A stretch of DNA of 64,000 nt from Farysia itapuensis. Its lineage: Eukaryota > Basidiomycota > Ustilaginomycetes > Ustilaginales > Ustilaginaceae. The stretch spans positions 1 to 64,000 of the forward strand of contig JALBYC010000025.1 of NCBI GenBank assembly GCA_023212645.1. The letters run 5' to 3'. This document shows, piece after piece, positions 9,016 to 19,170 of the stretch (the first letter of the stretch is position 1; each line of letters begins with the position of its first letter). The translations under genes were made by a program, and so were the position numbers. The notes below the pieces were generated by a model. That model made no database searches. It was given only the letters and a program-made list of their open reading frames with translations, and was not told where the DNA came from.

Positions 9016-9743
9016 GTTGGCTGTGGTGCTTCCTGAGGAGTGAAGGAAGCACAAGCTGCGAGTTCACATCGAAACCAAAATCTCAAAACTGAGCAATCTC
9101 ACAATCACAATCGTTTACTCGCAAAATTCAATTTCGTGCGAGAGAAGTCTGCGCGTGGGCCAGAAACCCCCAAGCTTAGGCGAGGTCGCCTCGGCGTGGC
9201 GCTTTAGATCGTGGGAATCGAAGCAGACTCACAGCTCTAATTCTGCCGTAAGCAATCTGTCCCTTTTGCATCCCAAGCCATCCTTGGGCTCCTCTGTACT
9301 GCTTCAACAGCATCATGGCCTGCTCGATTTGTGCTTCGCGCACAGTCGGAGAGTCCGACGACGAGAACCAAGGCCAAGAATCACAAATTGTGATTGAAAA
9401 AAAAGAGGGTGGGGGAGGATGGGGATCGGAGTATGGCTGACTGGACTGCTAAGCGAAGGAAAACTTGGATTTCGGCGATATTCAGCTGACCTTGGCCGTA
9501 GAAACGCGTCAGTCACAATGGGCTCGCGACGCAATCGAGTGATTCAGTGTCACATTTTGAACTTTCGGAGCGCACCGAAAAAGGACGCCACCCCTGTTCG
9601 CAGTCACAGAGTGTAGCCTCTCACACTGATCGATCGGGAGAGGCAGTGCCCTTGTCGCTGTCCTTGACTCTCCATTCACCTCCCTCTCTCTTGCTTCTTG
9701 CCTTCCATCCTCCGCGTTACTCTGGCAGTATACGTTGACAGAC

Positions 9744-9837
9744 GTAAGTAGGACTGCCACCTTGTTCATCATGGTACCCACTCTGCACAAAGTAAATGAA
9801 ACTGTACTGACCCACATTTCCTTTTCTCGCACCCCAG
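9744..9837 (+). other. Probable 5'-UTR intron 1 of the bZIP gene
   Basis: A GTAAGT donor at 9744, a CTGAC branch-like site near 9815 and a pyrimidine-rich run ending CACCCCAG at 9837 make a 94-base intron. Removing it takes out an ATG (in ATCATGGTA near 9770) that would otherwise precede the main start. It has not been verified by RNA. Confidence 0.5.
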
Positions 9838-9978
9838 TTCCCCCTCGCAGCTTATCTCGTGCGCGCTTTCCGGTGTCTGCGCATCTCTCTCTCTCGATCA
9901 GGTCCATCACGTTCTGCATCTCGCGTCATTCGGTGACCAGACTTTTCAGTCTCGAGCGCGTGCGCTCTCTCTTTCCAC

Positions 9979-10110
9979 GTGAGTTTCCTTTCTTCTTCTT
10001 CCCTATATGAAGTGACCGGCTACCTGAGACGCCCTGCAGCAGTCAAAACTAACCATATATAACATTGTACACCTCCCCCCCTCTTTCTTTGCTCCCCATC
10101 TCACTTCTAG
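9979..10110 (+). other. Probable 5'-UTR intron 2 of the bZIP gene
   Basis: A GTGAGT donor at 9979, a canonical ACTAAC branch site at 10048-10053 and a CTTCTAG acceptor at 10109-10110 define a 132-base intron that ends 11 bases before the bZIP ATG. The leader between the two introns (9838-9978) contains no ATG. The rest of 9016-10121 is T/C-rich divergent promoter sequence between cef1 and the bZIP gene, with no other gene. Confidence 0.55.
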
Positions 10111-10121
10111 ACTAGCCAGTC

Positions 10122-12203
10122 ATGACCTACATCGCCAACAACGAGGGCTCGCACACCTTTGACCACTTTGTCAATGGCAGCCCGCCATTCTTGTCCTCGC
10201 CTCAAGACTCGCGCGGCCACGCGTACTCCAAGGGATCCTTTCCTGCCCACGAGTGGCTTTCTCCCGCGTCCACCATTTCTACAAGCTCCGAAGGCATTTC
10301 CGAGTACGGTCGCTACCCAGAAACCCCTTACCGTCCCGCTACACAAGCGCATGCCGGCTTCCATGGCAACTTTGGCGGCAATGACCCTTACCTTGCGCAC
10401 CAGAGCACCGAAATGTGGCGTACCGCTTCCGCTGGAACTGCCCTTTCCCAATCCATCGACTCTCTTGCCCTAGAAACAAAGCAGAACCAGCCGGGCTTCT
10501 TTTCACTTCAGGACCACGACTCTGACATGCCCTTCCACGCTCATCATTTTGTAAAGATGGAGCCCGCTTCCGACTTTTCCCCTCACATTGTGCAAGCACC
10601 AAGAACTCTTCTGGCTGCACCCGCCATGATCTCGTCTGTCAGTCTGCCAGGCTACGGCAGCAACGCGAGCGATCGGCGAATGCGCATGACTGACATAGAA
10701 TCTTCGCCATTGACCTCCTCGCCCAGTACTGCGTCCGACTTGATCGCAGCATCTCAGACTGCAAAGAGGGGCGCCAAGCGCAAGGAGCTCGGTGAGCTGA
10801 CCAACCTCTCTCTGGACTCCACTCCGACTTCTCCCGCGAATGGCAAGCTGCTCAAAAAGGGCCTCAAGGTAGGCGAGCCACGACGGCCACCCCCTTCGGC
10901 TTCCCACTTCACTGAAGCAGGCAAACCTTTCCCCACCATTGACACATCCGCTAAGCACTCGAGCCTCTTTGTCGCGCCCGACACTTCCGGCCTGACCAAG
11001 AGAGAAGCGAGGCTGGTCAAGAATCGTGCCGCTGCTTTCCTCTCTCGCCAGCGGAAGCGAGAACAGTTTGAAGAGATGGAGATCAAGTGCAAAGCGATAT
11101 CGATGCTCGTATGGAGAATGTGGGGTGTCATTGCCGGTACTGACGCGTCTGTAGACCAGATGACTGCCACTCCTCTGCCAGCGCTACTCGCCCAAGAAGA
11201 TCCTACGGTGCGAGCAGTTCTCGAAGAAGTCATTACGAAGCAGGGCGCCTCGGTTGCCCCTACTGGCGATGTGGACGTACCAGAGGGCTTTGGCGATCGA
11301 TCACAGTCACCCGCGGCGCAACAGTTCTCGACGCCAGTCTCGCAACAGCCCGCAAAAGGTGCAAACTCTACTTTGCAGAGGGAGTGTGAACTGGCAAAGG
11401 GCGAGGTTCATCGTCTGCGCGCCGACTTGGCCTCGAGCATCGACCGCGAGAAAGCCTTGCTTGTCGAGCTCGACAGTGCTCGAACATCGGCTGGATCGCA
11501 ACACTCGACCTTTGGCAGTAGCTCGCTTTCACAGTCTCACGACGATTGGTTAGCACCGACGCAGGTCCCCTCGCAGATCCCGACCCGACCGTTTCTGCCG
11601 CACTCCATGTCTATGCCGTTCCGTGGCAGCAAGTCGGCCGACATTTCGCTGTACACGTCTGATTCGCCATTCTCGCTGAACGCAGGTGGATCGCCTCGGA
11701 ACTCGTTTGATTTCGGCGCCAGAGAATCTGCGCCGAGTGGGGACAACAGCTACGACATTGGCAAGACGCCGACGTTGTCCATGTTCACCGACTCGGCGAT
11801 GCAGAGTCGCGTGATCAAGTCGCAGCCGTTGCAACACAAGCTAACGACGAGTGCTGGACTCGGATTCGAGTACCAGGACGAGAGCACGGCGCACAAGGCT
11901 GTCTTGCCGGGCAATGCCCACAATCCGGTGCACCTGATGGCGCTGCTGTTGGTCGTCGCGGGCTTGTCTGTCATGAACGGACTTGGCAACGCGTCATCTA
12001 CAACGTCGGCGTACGGCGGCGGACGTGAGAGTCATGACCGGGCTGCGGGAAAGCCCTCCTCTCACCTGTCCGAGGACGATCTGTATCTAGACTTGTTCCA
12101 CCACACGGATGCGCCAGACGTCGACGCGATTGCTGCTGCAGCAGCACACCCACGCCGATTCCGTCGCCGGATCGCTCTTACACGTGCCATGTCGACACTC
12201 TGA
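10122..12203 (+). CDS. bZIP transcription factor with C-terminal hydrophobic segment
   Basis: A nuclear DNA-binding regulator by family, 693 residues in one coding exon. The basic region at about residues 291-313 reads LTKREARLVKNRAAAFLSRQ with the N-x7-R signature (N301, R309). No regular leucine zipper follows directly; instead there is ISMLVWRMWGVIAG. A coiled coil with heptad leucines appears at about 420-455 (GEVHRLRADLASSIDREKAL). The flanks are Ser/Pro-rich and disordered. Residues about 604-621 (LMALLLVVAGLSVMNGLG) are hydrophobic enough for a membrane helix, followed by an RRFRRR-rich end. This layout recalls membrane-tethered bZIPs of the ATF6/CREB3 kind, but that is inference; the segment could be a buried helix. 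Two probable leader introns precede it. The target genes are unknown. Confidence 0.85.
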   Translation: MTYIANNEGSHTFDHFVNGSPPFLSSPQDSRGHAYSKGSFPAHEWLSPASTISTSSEGISEYGRYPETPYRPATQAHAGFHGNFGGNDPYLAHQSTEMWRTASAGTALSQSIDSLALETKQNQPGFFSLQDHDSDMPFHAHHFVKMEPASDFSPHIVQAPRTLLAAPAMISSVSLPGYGSNASDRRMRMTDIESSPLTSSPSTASDLIAASQTAKRGAKRKELGELTNLSLDSTPTSPANGKLLKKGLKVGEPRRPPPSASHFTEAGKPFPTIDTSAKHSSLFVAPDTSGLTKREARLVKNRAAAFLSRQRKREQFEEMEIKCKAISMLVWRMWGVIAGTDASVDQMTATPLPALLAQEDPTVRAVLEEVITKQGASVAPTGDVDVPEGFGDRSQSPAAQQFSTPVSQQPAKGANSTLQRECELAKGEVHRLRADLASSIDREKALLVELDSARTSAGSQHSTFGSSSLSQSHDDWLAPTQVPSQIPTRPFLPHSMSMPFRGSKSADISLYTSDSPFSLNAGGSPRNSFDFGARESAPSGDNSYDIGKTPTLSMFTDSAMQSRVIKSQPLQHKLTTSAGLGFEYQDESTAHKAVLPGNAHNPVHLMALLLVVAGLSVMNGLGNASSTTSAYGGGRESHDRAAGKPSSHLSEDDLYLDLFHHTDAPDVDAIAAAAAHPRRFRRRIALTRAMSTL

Positions 12204-12470
12204 CGAATTCCTCTTTTATCTATAGCAATTGCGCGAGAGGGAAAACCCCCCCTCCTCGCTGCCTGCTTTCCTCCCCCCTTCACACACACCTTTTTTGGAC
12301 TCCATCCCCTTTCTTTATCTTATCAGCTTTCCAGCCCCGCGTCCTTTGCTGCACCTTTGTCTTTTTTCGCATCTTCGTACAAGAACCCCCGATTGAAATT
12401 ACTTTTCTACCACGCGCGCGTGCGCCTAGATCATGAGCTGTAACCTTGGCCCCCCAACCCCCCCGGCGTT

Positions 12471-15400
12471 TCAATCGACATCATCGTCGTCGTCGTCGTC
12501 GTCGTCATCGGGGTCGGATTCGGAAACGCTCTCGCCGTGGGTGACGAGTAATTTCTTATCGCGACGTCGTTTTTGGGATAGTTCTTCGAGTAGGACGAGC
12601 AAGTCTTCGTTTTCCTTTGCCGTTTCTTCCTTCTCTCTCCGCAGAGATTCGAGAGTCTCCTTATCCGGATTGGTGGTGGTGGTGGTGGTGGTTGTGAGGG
12701 ATGAGAGTTCGGTCTGGTGCTGGCGTTGGGTGCTCGCGAGCGCTTCCTCGTGCTGTTTCTCGGCGGATTGCAGCTTCGACTCGGCGTCTTTAGCCCGTTT
12801 CTCGGCGGATTGCAGCTTGCTTTCAACCTCCTTGACCTGTTTGTTGGCGGTCTTGAGCTTCGACTCGGCATCTTTAGCCTGTTTCTCAGCGGATTTGAGC
12901 TTGCTTTCCGCTTCCTTGACCTGTTTCTCGGCGGTCTCGAGCTTACTTTCCGCTTCCCTGACTTGTTTCTCAGCTGTTTGCAGCTTTGACTTGTTGTCTT
13001 GGGCCTCTTTCTCGGCGGTCTTGAGCTTGCTTTCCGCCTCCTTGACCTGAGACTCCGCTGTTTGCAGCTTCGCCTCTACGTCCTTGACCTTAGTCTCGGC
13101 TGACTGCAGCTTGACCTCTACATCCTTGACCTTAATCTCGGCAGCTTTGAGTTGAGACTCGGCGCGTTCGGCTCTATTCTCTGCCTCGTTTGCCCTGAGT
13201 TCGGCCGTTTGCGCCCTTGTATGTGCTTCAGCGACGTTCCGCTCCGCGCCGCCGTCGTGGGAGGTGACCTGGGTTTGAAGCGCGTCCCTCTCGGCTAACA
13301 GACGGGCGTACTCTGTCCGTAGACTTTCGAGCTCCCGCCCCTCCTCCCCCCCACCTCCGCCGCCACGCGCTGCTAGCTGTGCTTGGAGTTGGACGACTTG
13401 TTCACCACGGGAATCGGCGAGTTCGCGAGCATCTACCAGATCCTGCATAGCCACATTCTTGACCCCCTCCCCACCGGCGCCGGCGCCGGTGGCGGTGGCG
13501 CCGGATTGGTGTTTGGCTTGCAGTTCTTCGAGTTGTTTCCGCAGGGCGGTGTGTTCTTTGGCCGAGGGTTTGGCGGTGGAGATGCGGGCGATTTCTGCTG
13601 TGAGCTGGAGGATTTTAGCGTTAGCCGCCTCTTCGCCCTGCCTAGCTGTGTTGAGGTTGGACTCGAGGGCGGTGAGTTGCGCGCTTAGGCGGTGGAGTTC
13701 AGCAGTGTGGGCGGTCGCTTGAGCTTCCATCTCGCGCTGAACTGCTTCCAACCGTGGTGCATGCTGTTCCACCGCTGAGTTGGCTGCAGTTAGCTCGGAC
13801 TGGAGTTCAGCAGTGCGCTGGGTGTGCATGGAGGTGATTTCTTCCATGCGTTTCTCCAACGTCTCGATATCTCGAACCTGCTTAGCTACAGTATCGCGTA
13901 ACGCCTCGGCTTGACGAACTGCATCCAGAAGCTCTGCGGAATTCCCCCCCGCCGGCCCCCCCGCCAGCCCCGCCGCCGCCCCTGGCTCGACCAGGATACT
14001 CTTGGTAATGCGGGAAGCGTTTATCCGCCAGAACTCGACAAAGTCCCACTCAAACCACATACCGACGCGCCGCTTTGCGGACAAATGCCCAAGACCGTTG
14101 ACCTCGAGATCCTTATCCGCTGCCTCTTCGTCCTGTTTCTGCGCGTCTGTATCGGCCAATGATGCAGGTTTGTCACCCGCCGTAGCAGCCGCCGACGCTG
14201 CAGCTTCGGCGGCGGCGGCGGTGGCAGTGGTGGCAGCTCGTGCGGCTGCAGCTGCCTCCTCCGCTTCAGCTTCATCCTCGATGGCAACCATGTTTTCGAG
14301 CGTGTCCGGGTGGACTTGTCGAAAGCGGACGTCTTGGGCTAGGCGTGCGATGCGGACGGCGAACTGGTCTGCTCCGATGCGGGAGTGGAGGATGGGATGC
14401 ATGGTGGCGCGAGTTACGGCTACTTTCCCCGGATCCGTGTCAAACTCGTAGGCGATGCCGAGGAGGAAGGCAGCGAGGCCCTGAATGAGCGGGTCGATGC
14501 CGGACGACTGTGCCACTGGCTGAATCACGGCCTGCAACGTGGCTGACTCGGAGAGAAAGTCGCGCACGCTCAGCGGCGATTCGTACAACCAGGTGGACAA
14601 GAGCACTAGGTAGCCTACCATGATGCGGGTCCAGTCAGCTGCTGAGAAAGTGGATGTGGCGACGGTGGCGCCCATTGCTCCGGCGCGTTCCTTGCGCACC
14701 GCATCGGCAAGCTCGCGCTCTGCCAAGGTCAAGTTCCCCACAACCACTTGAACCAGCGTTGCCGGCGCCTCATCATCATCATCATCGTCGTCGGTGTCGG
14801 TGTCGGGTTTGGCTTCGCGTTTGACAATCTGCCCGGTGGGGGTGACGGCGATGGAGCGTGCGGCTGTTTTGGCGCTCTCGCTTGCGCGTAGGAGATGGGA
14901 GACGAGGATGGCCGAGATGAGGTAGCGATGTGCGTCGGATCGGTCTGCTTCTGGCTGGGTTGCTGGATTCTGCACGAGGCCATCGAGCAGTAGACGGCCT
15001 GCTGAGTGGACGTCGTCACCGGTCATCTGGTTGAGGATGGTGAGCCGGGCGTCCATGTTGTCGGCGACGTAGGCGCGGAAGCAGGCTAGGGCGGCAGCAC
15101 GGAGGCCGAGGCCACCTTTGACACCAGAGGTGCCAAGCGCCGTGGCTACAAGTGCGTGCACGGCCGACTGCGGGTCTGCACGGACGTACGCCGGCCGCTG
15201 CGCTCCCTCAGTCGACGGTCTTTCCGCATCCTCCGAGGTCGCCGGAGCTTGACTATCGCTGGACGGCTGTACGGGCTGTAGGGACATGGACGTGAGGAGG
15301 TCCTGATTGGCACGTGACGCCTGGAGGAGCATGGCGGTTACATGCAGCGCTTTCGCCTTGAGACTCGGCGGAGCTGTTGACGCGAGGGCCAGATCCAAGA

Positions 15401-16466
15401 GACACTTTGTCATACCGCACTGCAGCAGTGCGTTCTGATTGGCTTTGCGTCCTTCGCCCTGTCCGCCGACCAGCAGAGCTGCGACGTCCAGCACAATCTT
15501 GGCGTTGGTCATCTTCTGCGCGTCCCAATCCTGCAAGCTGAACGCTTCCAACGCGCGGGCGTACTCGTGTTCGGCATGCTTGGACGCAAACGTATTGTTC
15601 GCCGGACCGGGCGGGTAGAAGAGCAGCGGTGCTAGCATGGGCACCGAGAGGGTTTCGCGAAAGTAGTTTTGATTCGAGACATTGTACCGAAGCAAGGCTT
15701 CTAGACCTTCGAGTGCGTCTTGCACAATCACGCCGCCTTCGATCCGACCTTCGGCCGCACATACGTCGAGCAGTTTCTCAAATGCGCCTTCGAATGCGAC
15801 CAATTTCTGGATGTCGGCGTTGCCGTGTACGAGATGCGGGAGGAGTAGGAGAGCTTCGTTGCGCACGATTTCGGCCGACGAGCCTGCACCTTCGGCCAGA
15901 CACTCGAGCACGGCGCCACACCCTCCCGGAGCGACGAGCACATGGTCTTGCACTCTCTGTGGCCTGTTTCTTAGCAAAGACCCGAGCAGCTGTAGGGATG
16001 CGAAGCGGGTATAGAACGCTCTCTTGGGTGCAAGCAGTGGAAGCAGGCAGTGAAGCGGGCCTGGTTCCTGCAGGAAGAGATCCGTATGCTGCAGACCAGC
16101 TGCCGGCTCTAGACCTTTCGACTTGGGCTGCTGTTTGGGCAATGGAGGAACAGCAGCCGTAGGGTCGTGGACTTCGCAGAGCGTAATGCAGCACTCGACG
16201 AGGGCGCGCGCGAGTTCTTCATCCTGCGAGTCGCGCTGGAGGGACTGGAGGAGGGCGGGAAGAGCGTGCTGACCTACGGCTCGGTTGTGGTCCCTGCTGA
16301 GGCCTTTGAGTGCGAGGACGGCGGCTCTTCGATCTTCAAGGCCAAGGTCCTGTTTGAGCAGCCGATCTGCCAGCGTCTGAACTGTGGCAATGGCGGACTG
16401 ATTCCCACCACCAGGCTTGGCCAGCTGCGAGTACTGCTGACGCACAAAGTTGAAGCCGTGCAACAT
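12471..16466 (-). CDS. USO1: Vesicle tether Uso1/p115
   Basis: A cytosolic tethering factor for ER-to-Golgi vesicles that binds membranes and SNAREs. It has 1,331 residues and no intron. The first about 700 residues form an armadillo-like globular head (start MLHGFNFVRQQYSQL, then LADRLLKQDLGLEDRRAAVL, the family's N-terminal block; RNEALLLLPHLVHGNADIQK inside). From about residue 850 the protein is a long coiled coil with extensive heptads, ending in a run of aspartates (SDPDDDDDDDDDD), the acidic tail typical of p115/Uso1. The ATG at 16466 is chosen because the upstream in-frame codon is TTG. The coiled coil contains a 42-bp tandem repeat block, listed separately. The gene converges with the bZIP gene; the 267-base gap between them holds no gene. 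Confidence 0.9.
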   Translation of the reverse strand: MLHGFNFVRQQYSQLAKPGGGNQSAIATVQTLADRLLKQDLGLEDRRAAVLALKGLSRDHNRAVGQHALPALLQSLQRDSQDEELARALVECCITLCEVHDPTAAVPPLPKQQPKSKGLEPAAGLQHTDLFLQEPGPLHCLLPLLAPKRAFYTRFASLQLLGSLLRNRPQRVQDHVLVAPGGCGAVLECLAEGAGSSAEIVRNEALLLLPHLVHGNADIQKLVAFEGAFEKLLDVCAAEGRIEGGVIVQDALEGLEALLRYNVSNQNYFRETLSVPMLAPLLFYPPGPANNTFASKHAEHEYARALEAFSLQDWDAQKMTNAKIVLDVAALLVGGQGEGRKANQNALLQCGMTKCLLDLALASTAPPSLKAKALHVTAMLLQASRANQDLLTSMSLQPVQPSSDSQAPATSEDAERPSTEGAQRPAYVRADPQSAVHALVATALGTSGVKGGLGLRAAALACFRAYVADNMDARLTILNQMTGDDVHSAGRLLLDGLVQNPATQPEADRSDAHRYLISAILVSHLLRASESAKTAARSIAVTPTGQIVKREAKPDTDTDDDDDDDEAPATLVQVVVGNLTLAERELADAVRKERAGAMGATVATSTFSAADWTRIMVGYLVLLSTWLYESPLSVRDFLSESATLQAVIQPVAQSSGIDPLIQGLAAFLLGIAYEFDTDPGKVAVTRATMHPILHSRIGADQFAVRIARLAQDVRFRQVHPDTLENMVAIEDEAEAEEAAAAARAATTATAAAAEAAASAAATAGDKPASLADTDAQKQDEEAADKDLEVNGLGHLSAKRRVGMWFEWDFVEFWRINASRITKSILVEPGAAAGLAGGPAGGNSAELLDAVRQAEALRDTVAKQVRDIETLEKRMEEITSMHTQRTAELQSELTAANSAVEQHAPRLEAVQREMEAQATAHTAELHRLSAQLTALESNLNTARQGEEAANAKILQLTAEIARISTAKPSAKEHTALRKQLEELQAKHQSGATATGAGAGGEGVKNVAMQDLVDARELADSRGEQVVQLQAQLAARGGGGGGEEGRELESLRTEYARLLAERDALQTQVTSHDGGAERNVAEAHTRAQTAELRANEAENRAERAESQLKAAEIKVKDVEVKLQSAETKVKDVEAKLQTAESQVKEAESKLKTAEKEAQDNKSKLQTAEKQVREAESKLETAEKQVKEAESKLKSAEKQAKDAESKLKTANKQVKEVESKLQSAEKRAKDAESKLQSAEKQHEEALASTQRQHQTELSSLTTTTTTTTNPDKETLESLRREKEETAKENEDLLVLLEELSQKRRRDKKLLVTHGESVSESDPDDDDDDDDDDVD
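12750..13165 (-). repeat. 42-bp tandem repeats inside the USO1 coiled coil
   Basis: Nine to ten degenerate units of 14 residues (two heptads), of the form SKLQSAEKQVKEAE, follow each other. DNA units such as TTTCTCGGCGGATTGCAGCT recur every 42 bases. The repeat stays in frame and keeps the heptad phase, so copy number can change coil length without disrupting it. Confidence 0.8.
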
Positions 16467-16686
16467 GATGGTTGTCAAGAAGCGAAGTGCAAGCTTGGCT
16501 TTGAAGCGTGCTTCTCAAACACGTCTGTGCGTTGACAAGTTGCGATCTTACATGTTCATTTACTGTTAGAGTGCGGGAATGGACACAAACACAGGTACAA
16601 AGGCCAAAGGGGCCTGGTGGGAGCTCGATCACGGCATGTATGCGGAGAGTGTGTAATGCAAAATGTACAAGAGAGACGGGAGAAGA

Positions 16687-17404
16687 TTAGTTGGAGCTGT
16701 GCGCGGCGGGGGAGGCGGGGAGGATGGGGTGACGGAGGGCGGAAGGATTGGCAAAGAGGGCGGTGGGTTTGGCTTTGAGGTGGTGTTTGCGCTTGGCGAG
16801 GTTGAGTTTGGACGTGACGGGCGAGACTTGAGCGTCTGTGGGTGAGTAGAAGCTGTTGGCAGCTGCGGCGCGGGCAGCGAGGGGAGCAGTGGCTTTGCGA
16901 TGACCCTCTTCCTGCACCATCGAGGTAATCTTGCCGTCGAGCTGCTTGCGCTTGATGACGACGAGTGAGTGGGTCGTCTTGCTCTCGCCCTGTTGGTCGA
17001 CCGTGGTGAGCATGTGGTCAAGCACAATGGTGCGCAGCGGAAGCGAGTCGGGTGTGACGAGCAGTCGTTGACGCAGCGACGTCTGCGGCGCATACATCTG
17101 GGCAAACTTGCCGAGCACCGCCGAGGGCCCAACGACGACATCGCCCGTCGAGAGCGTCAGAATCGCTTCATTGGCAAACAGCTCGCTCGATGCATTACCA
17201 CTCGTATACAGCTATAATCCCCAAGCAAACAAACGCAATCAGTCCCACTGGCCCGCGACTACTACTATCATGCTGGCAACTTACCTGGTGTACGGCGTTG
17301 AGGATGTTGGCTTCGTCGTCCTTTGGCTGTCGCTCGGGGAGCAGCTTGGAGTGTTCGGGAGCCAGACCGGCAGCGTTGAGTCTTGTGTTGGAAGCGTGGA
17401 ACAT
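16687..17404 (-). CDS. NTF2-like fold protein of unknown function
   Basis: Exons 17404-17285 and 17211-16687 flank a 73-base intron (GTAAGT...GATTATAG) and encode 214 residues. Exon 1 gives ERQPKDDEANILNAVHQ and exon 2 continues LYTSGNASSELFANEAILTL. A helix followed by a beta-rich region (GDVVVGPSAVLGKFAQMYA, IVLDHMLTTVDQQGESKTTH) resembles the NTF2/SnoaL-like fold, which is known from both enzymes and non-enzymatic proteins. The C-terminal about 70 residues are Ala/Pro/Lys-rich and probably disordered. No catalytic residues can be named. A TATATATC run about 60 bases upstream of the ATG (near 17465-17472) may be a TATA box. The gene model is solid; the fold is inferred. Confidence 0.7.
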
Positions 17405-17736
17405 GTTGGCAGCGAGTGTCTCTTGAAGGTGGGGAACCAAGGAAGCTGAGAGCGTCTCGAGCGAGATATATATGGCAGTCGACGAACTTCTACTATTTCG
17501 CCGAATTAATTGAATTAAAAAAATAATTTTATTCATCAATTGTCTAGGCCAAATAGGCTATACAATGGGTTGAGCCAGCATCTATTGCGCCCGCCCGCTA
17601 CTCGACAGCTTTGGCATCTCTGGCCCCCCTCCCCACAACCACGCCCAAGTCAGAGTGTGCGTGGTGTAAAAAAAGTGCTGGAGTTGAGAGGCAAAGTGTT
17701 GTTCTCGTGGTTAGAGACGTGGCGCGCGCGTCGAGA
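17405..17736. other. A/T-rich spacer between NTF2-like gene and NagA gene
   Basis: Holds the promoter of the NTF2-like gene (TATATATC near 17465) and a strongly A/T-rich stretch at about 17500-17540, then the 3' flank of the NagA gene. Short ORFs have no support. Confidence 0.5.
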
Positions 17737-19060
17737 TCACGTGTTTCCCAGGCGGGGAGACTCGTACCATGGACTGCCTTGGATGTAGGTGTGCGAGAGG
17801 GTCCAAGCGGAGTTGTTGGCCGTGCGTTTCCAGAGACAGACGTCGTTGGCGCGCGGGGTGAGGTTGAATACGGCCAGTGGAGTTCGCGATGCAGCTAGGA
17901 TAGCCGCGCCTATGCCCAAGTCAGGAGCTAGGCGGGCAATGCGCACCACATGTTCACAAAGCGGCACACAGCTGGGTTGAGCAACGCTGGCACAAGTCAG
18001 TTTCGAGCAATGCGCAGGTGTTTGGGGGCGGGAATAGAACATACCTTCCGGCGAGGGTGTCTGTGGTGGTGGCGAGGTAGAGTGATTGTCCGTGTTTGCG
18101 TAGTTGACGGCCGGTTCCTTTCCACTCGTACACGCCGTCTGGCAGTTCCGTCGCGCCGTCACGCAGTAGGGGTAAGGCGTCCGTGATGAGGACACAGCTA
18201 TCTGGCCGGGCTGAAAAGGCGATTGCCAGCGCGGTATCTGAGACATGCACGCCGTCGGCGATGAGCGAGTAGCGTAGCGGCGTGTTGGCGCGGTGGAGGG
18301 CGTGGCCGACCATGCCCGGTTCTCGGTGGTGCAAGCCGGGCATGGCGTTGAACAGGTGTGTTACCAGCGTGGCGCCAGCTCGGACGGCATTAGCCATCTG
18401 CGCACTCGTGCACGAGCTATGCCCAATTGCAACCGTCAGTCCACGCTGGACAAGCATCGCAATCACATACGCCGCCACAGTATCGCTAAACAGCTCTGGA
18501 GCTAGCGTGATCATGCGCACGCTGGGCACGTCAGGCCGCAAGTTGTCGGCGCCATAGACGTGCTCAAAGCGCGACCAGACTGCGTGCGTGTCGGTGACGT
18601 CGAGGTCGGAGAGAGCGGCGGCGATGACGTCCCCGTCGTGGGCCCCACGTCTACTCATCTGCATAAATGGTCCTTCCGCATGCCAGCCCAAGATCCGCGC
18701 TCCCGCTGGCCCATCACCCCCCGCACTTCCTGTCAACAACGGCAGCACGGCATGATACCTCGACGCGACGGACGAGAACAGAGTAGGCAGAAAGGCGACC
18801 ACCCCCGTGCGTGGCAAATTGGCCGCAACCCGCTTCAGGTCAGCGAGGTACTCTTGTCGGCTGACAAAGTGGGAGAAATCAGCATCATACGCTCCGTTGA
18901 TGTGAATGTCGACCAGTCCGGGGGAAAGCAAGCATCCTTCCGCGTCCACCGTCTGATCTGCTTGTGCCGTCGAGATTGCGCACGACGTTGTTTGCGTCAC
19001 GTCGACGTTGCCGCTTTGACCATCGACCGTCCAGACATTGGCAAAGATGGTCTCGCCCAT
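17737..19060 (-). CDS. N-acetylglucosamine-6-phosphate deacetylase
   Basis: Removes acetate from GlcNAc-6-phosphate in the cytosol, the second step of GlcNAc use and of cell-wall amino-sugar recycling. Exons 19060-18045 and 17986-17737 (58-base intron, GTATGT...TGTGCCAG) encode 421 residues. Amidohydrolase features in order are the metal site LVDIHINGAYDADF, the glutamate ligand in LGWHAEGPF, HLFNAMPGLHHREPG with its histidines, and LITDALPLL with the catalytic Asp. The intron splits LATTTDTLAGS and VAQPSCVPL, the expected TLAGS motif. Upstream in-frame TTG codons were not used because the ATG at 19060 (MGETIFANVWTVDG) matches the family start. It is divergent, 110 bases apart, from a DUF1993 gene; no GlcNAc kinase or deaminase gene is in the window. 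Confidence 0.92.
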
Positions 19061-19170
19061 TCTGTCGTTCAGCAAAGCCGCCAAAGTTGTGTTCTAATAA
19101 AAGCAACCCGGAATGGCCTAAAAAAAGTGCGGGGGTAACTTGACCACCACCACCACCAATTTGCGCAACA

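Noticed and set aside
9509..9919. 136-codon minus-strand ORF between cef1 and the bZIP gene
   Set aside because: It falls in a T/C-rich leader region with convincing splice signals on the plus strand; no motif.
12433..13050. 205-codon Ser/Leu-rich plus-strand ORF
   Set aside because: Antisense shadow of the Uso1 heptad repeats and Asp tail.
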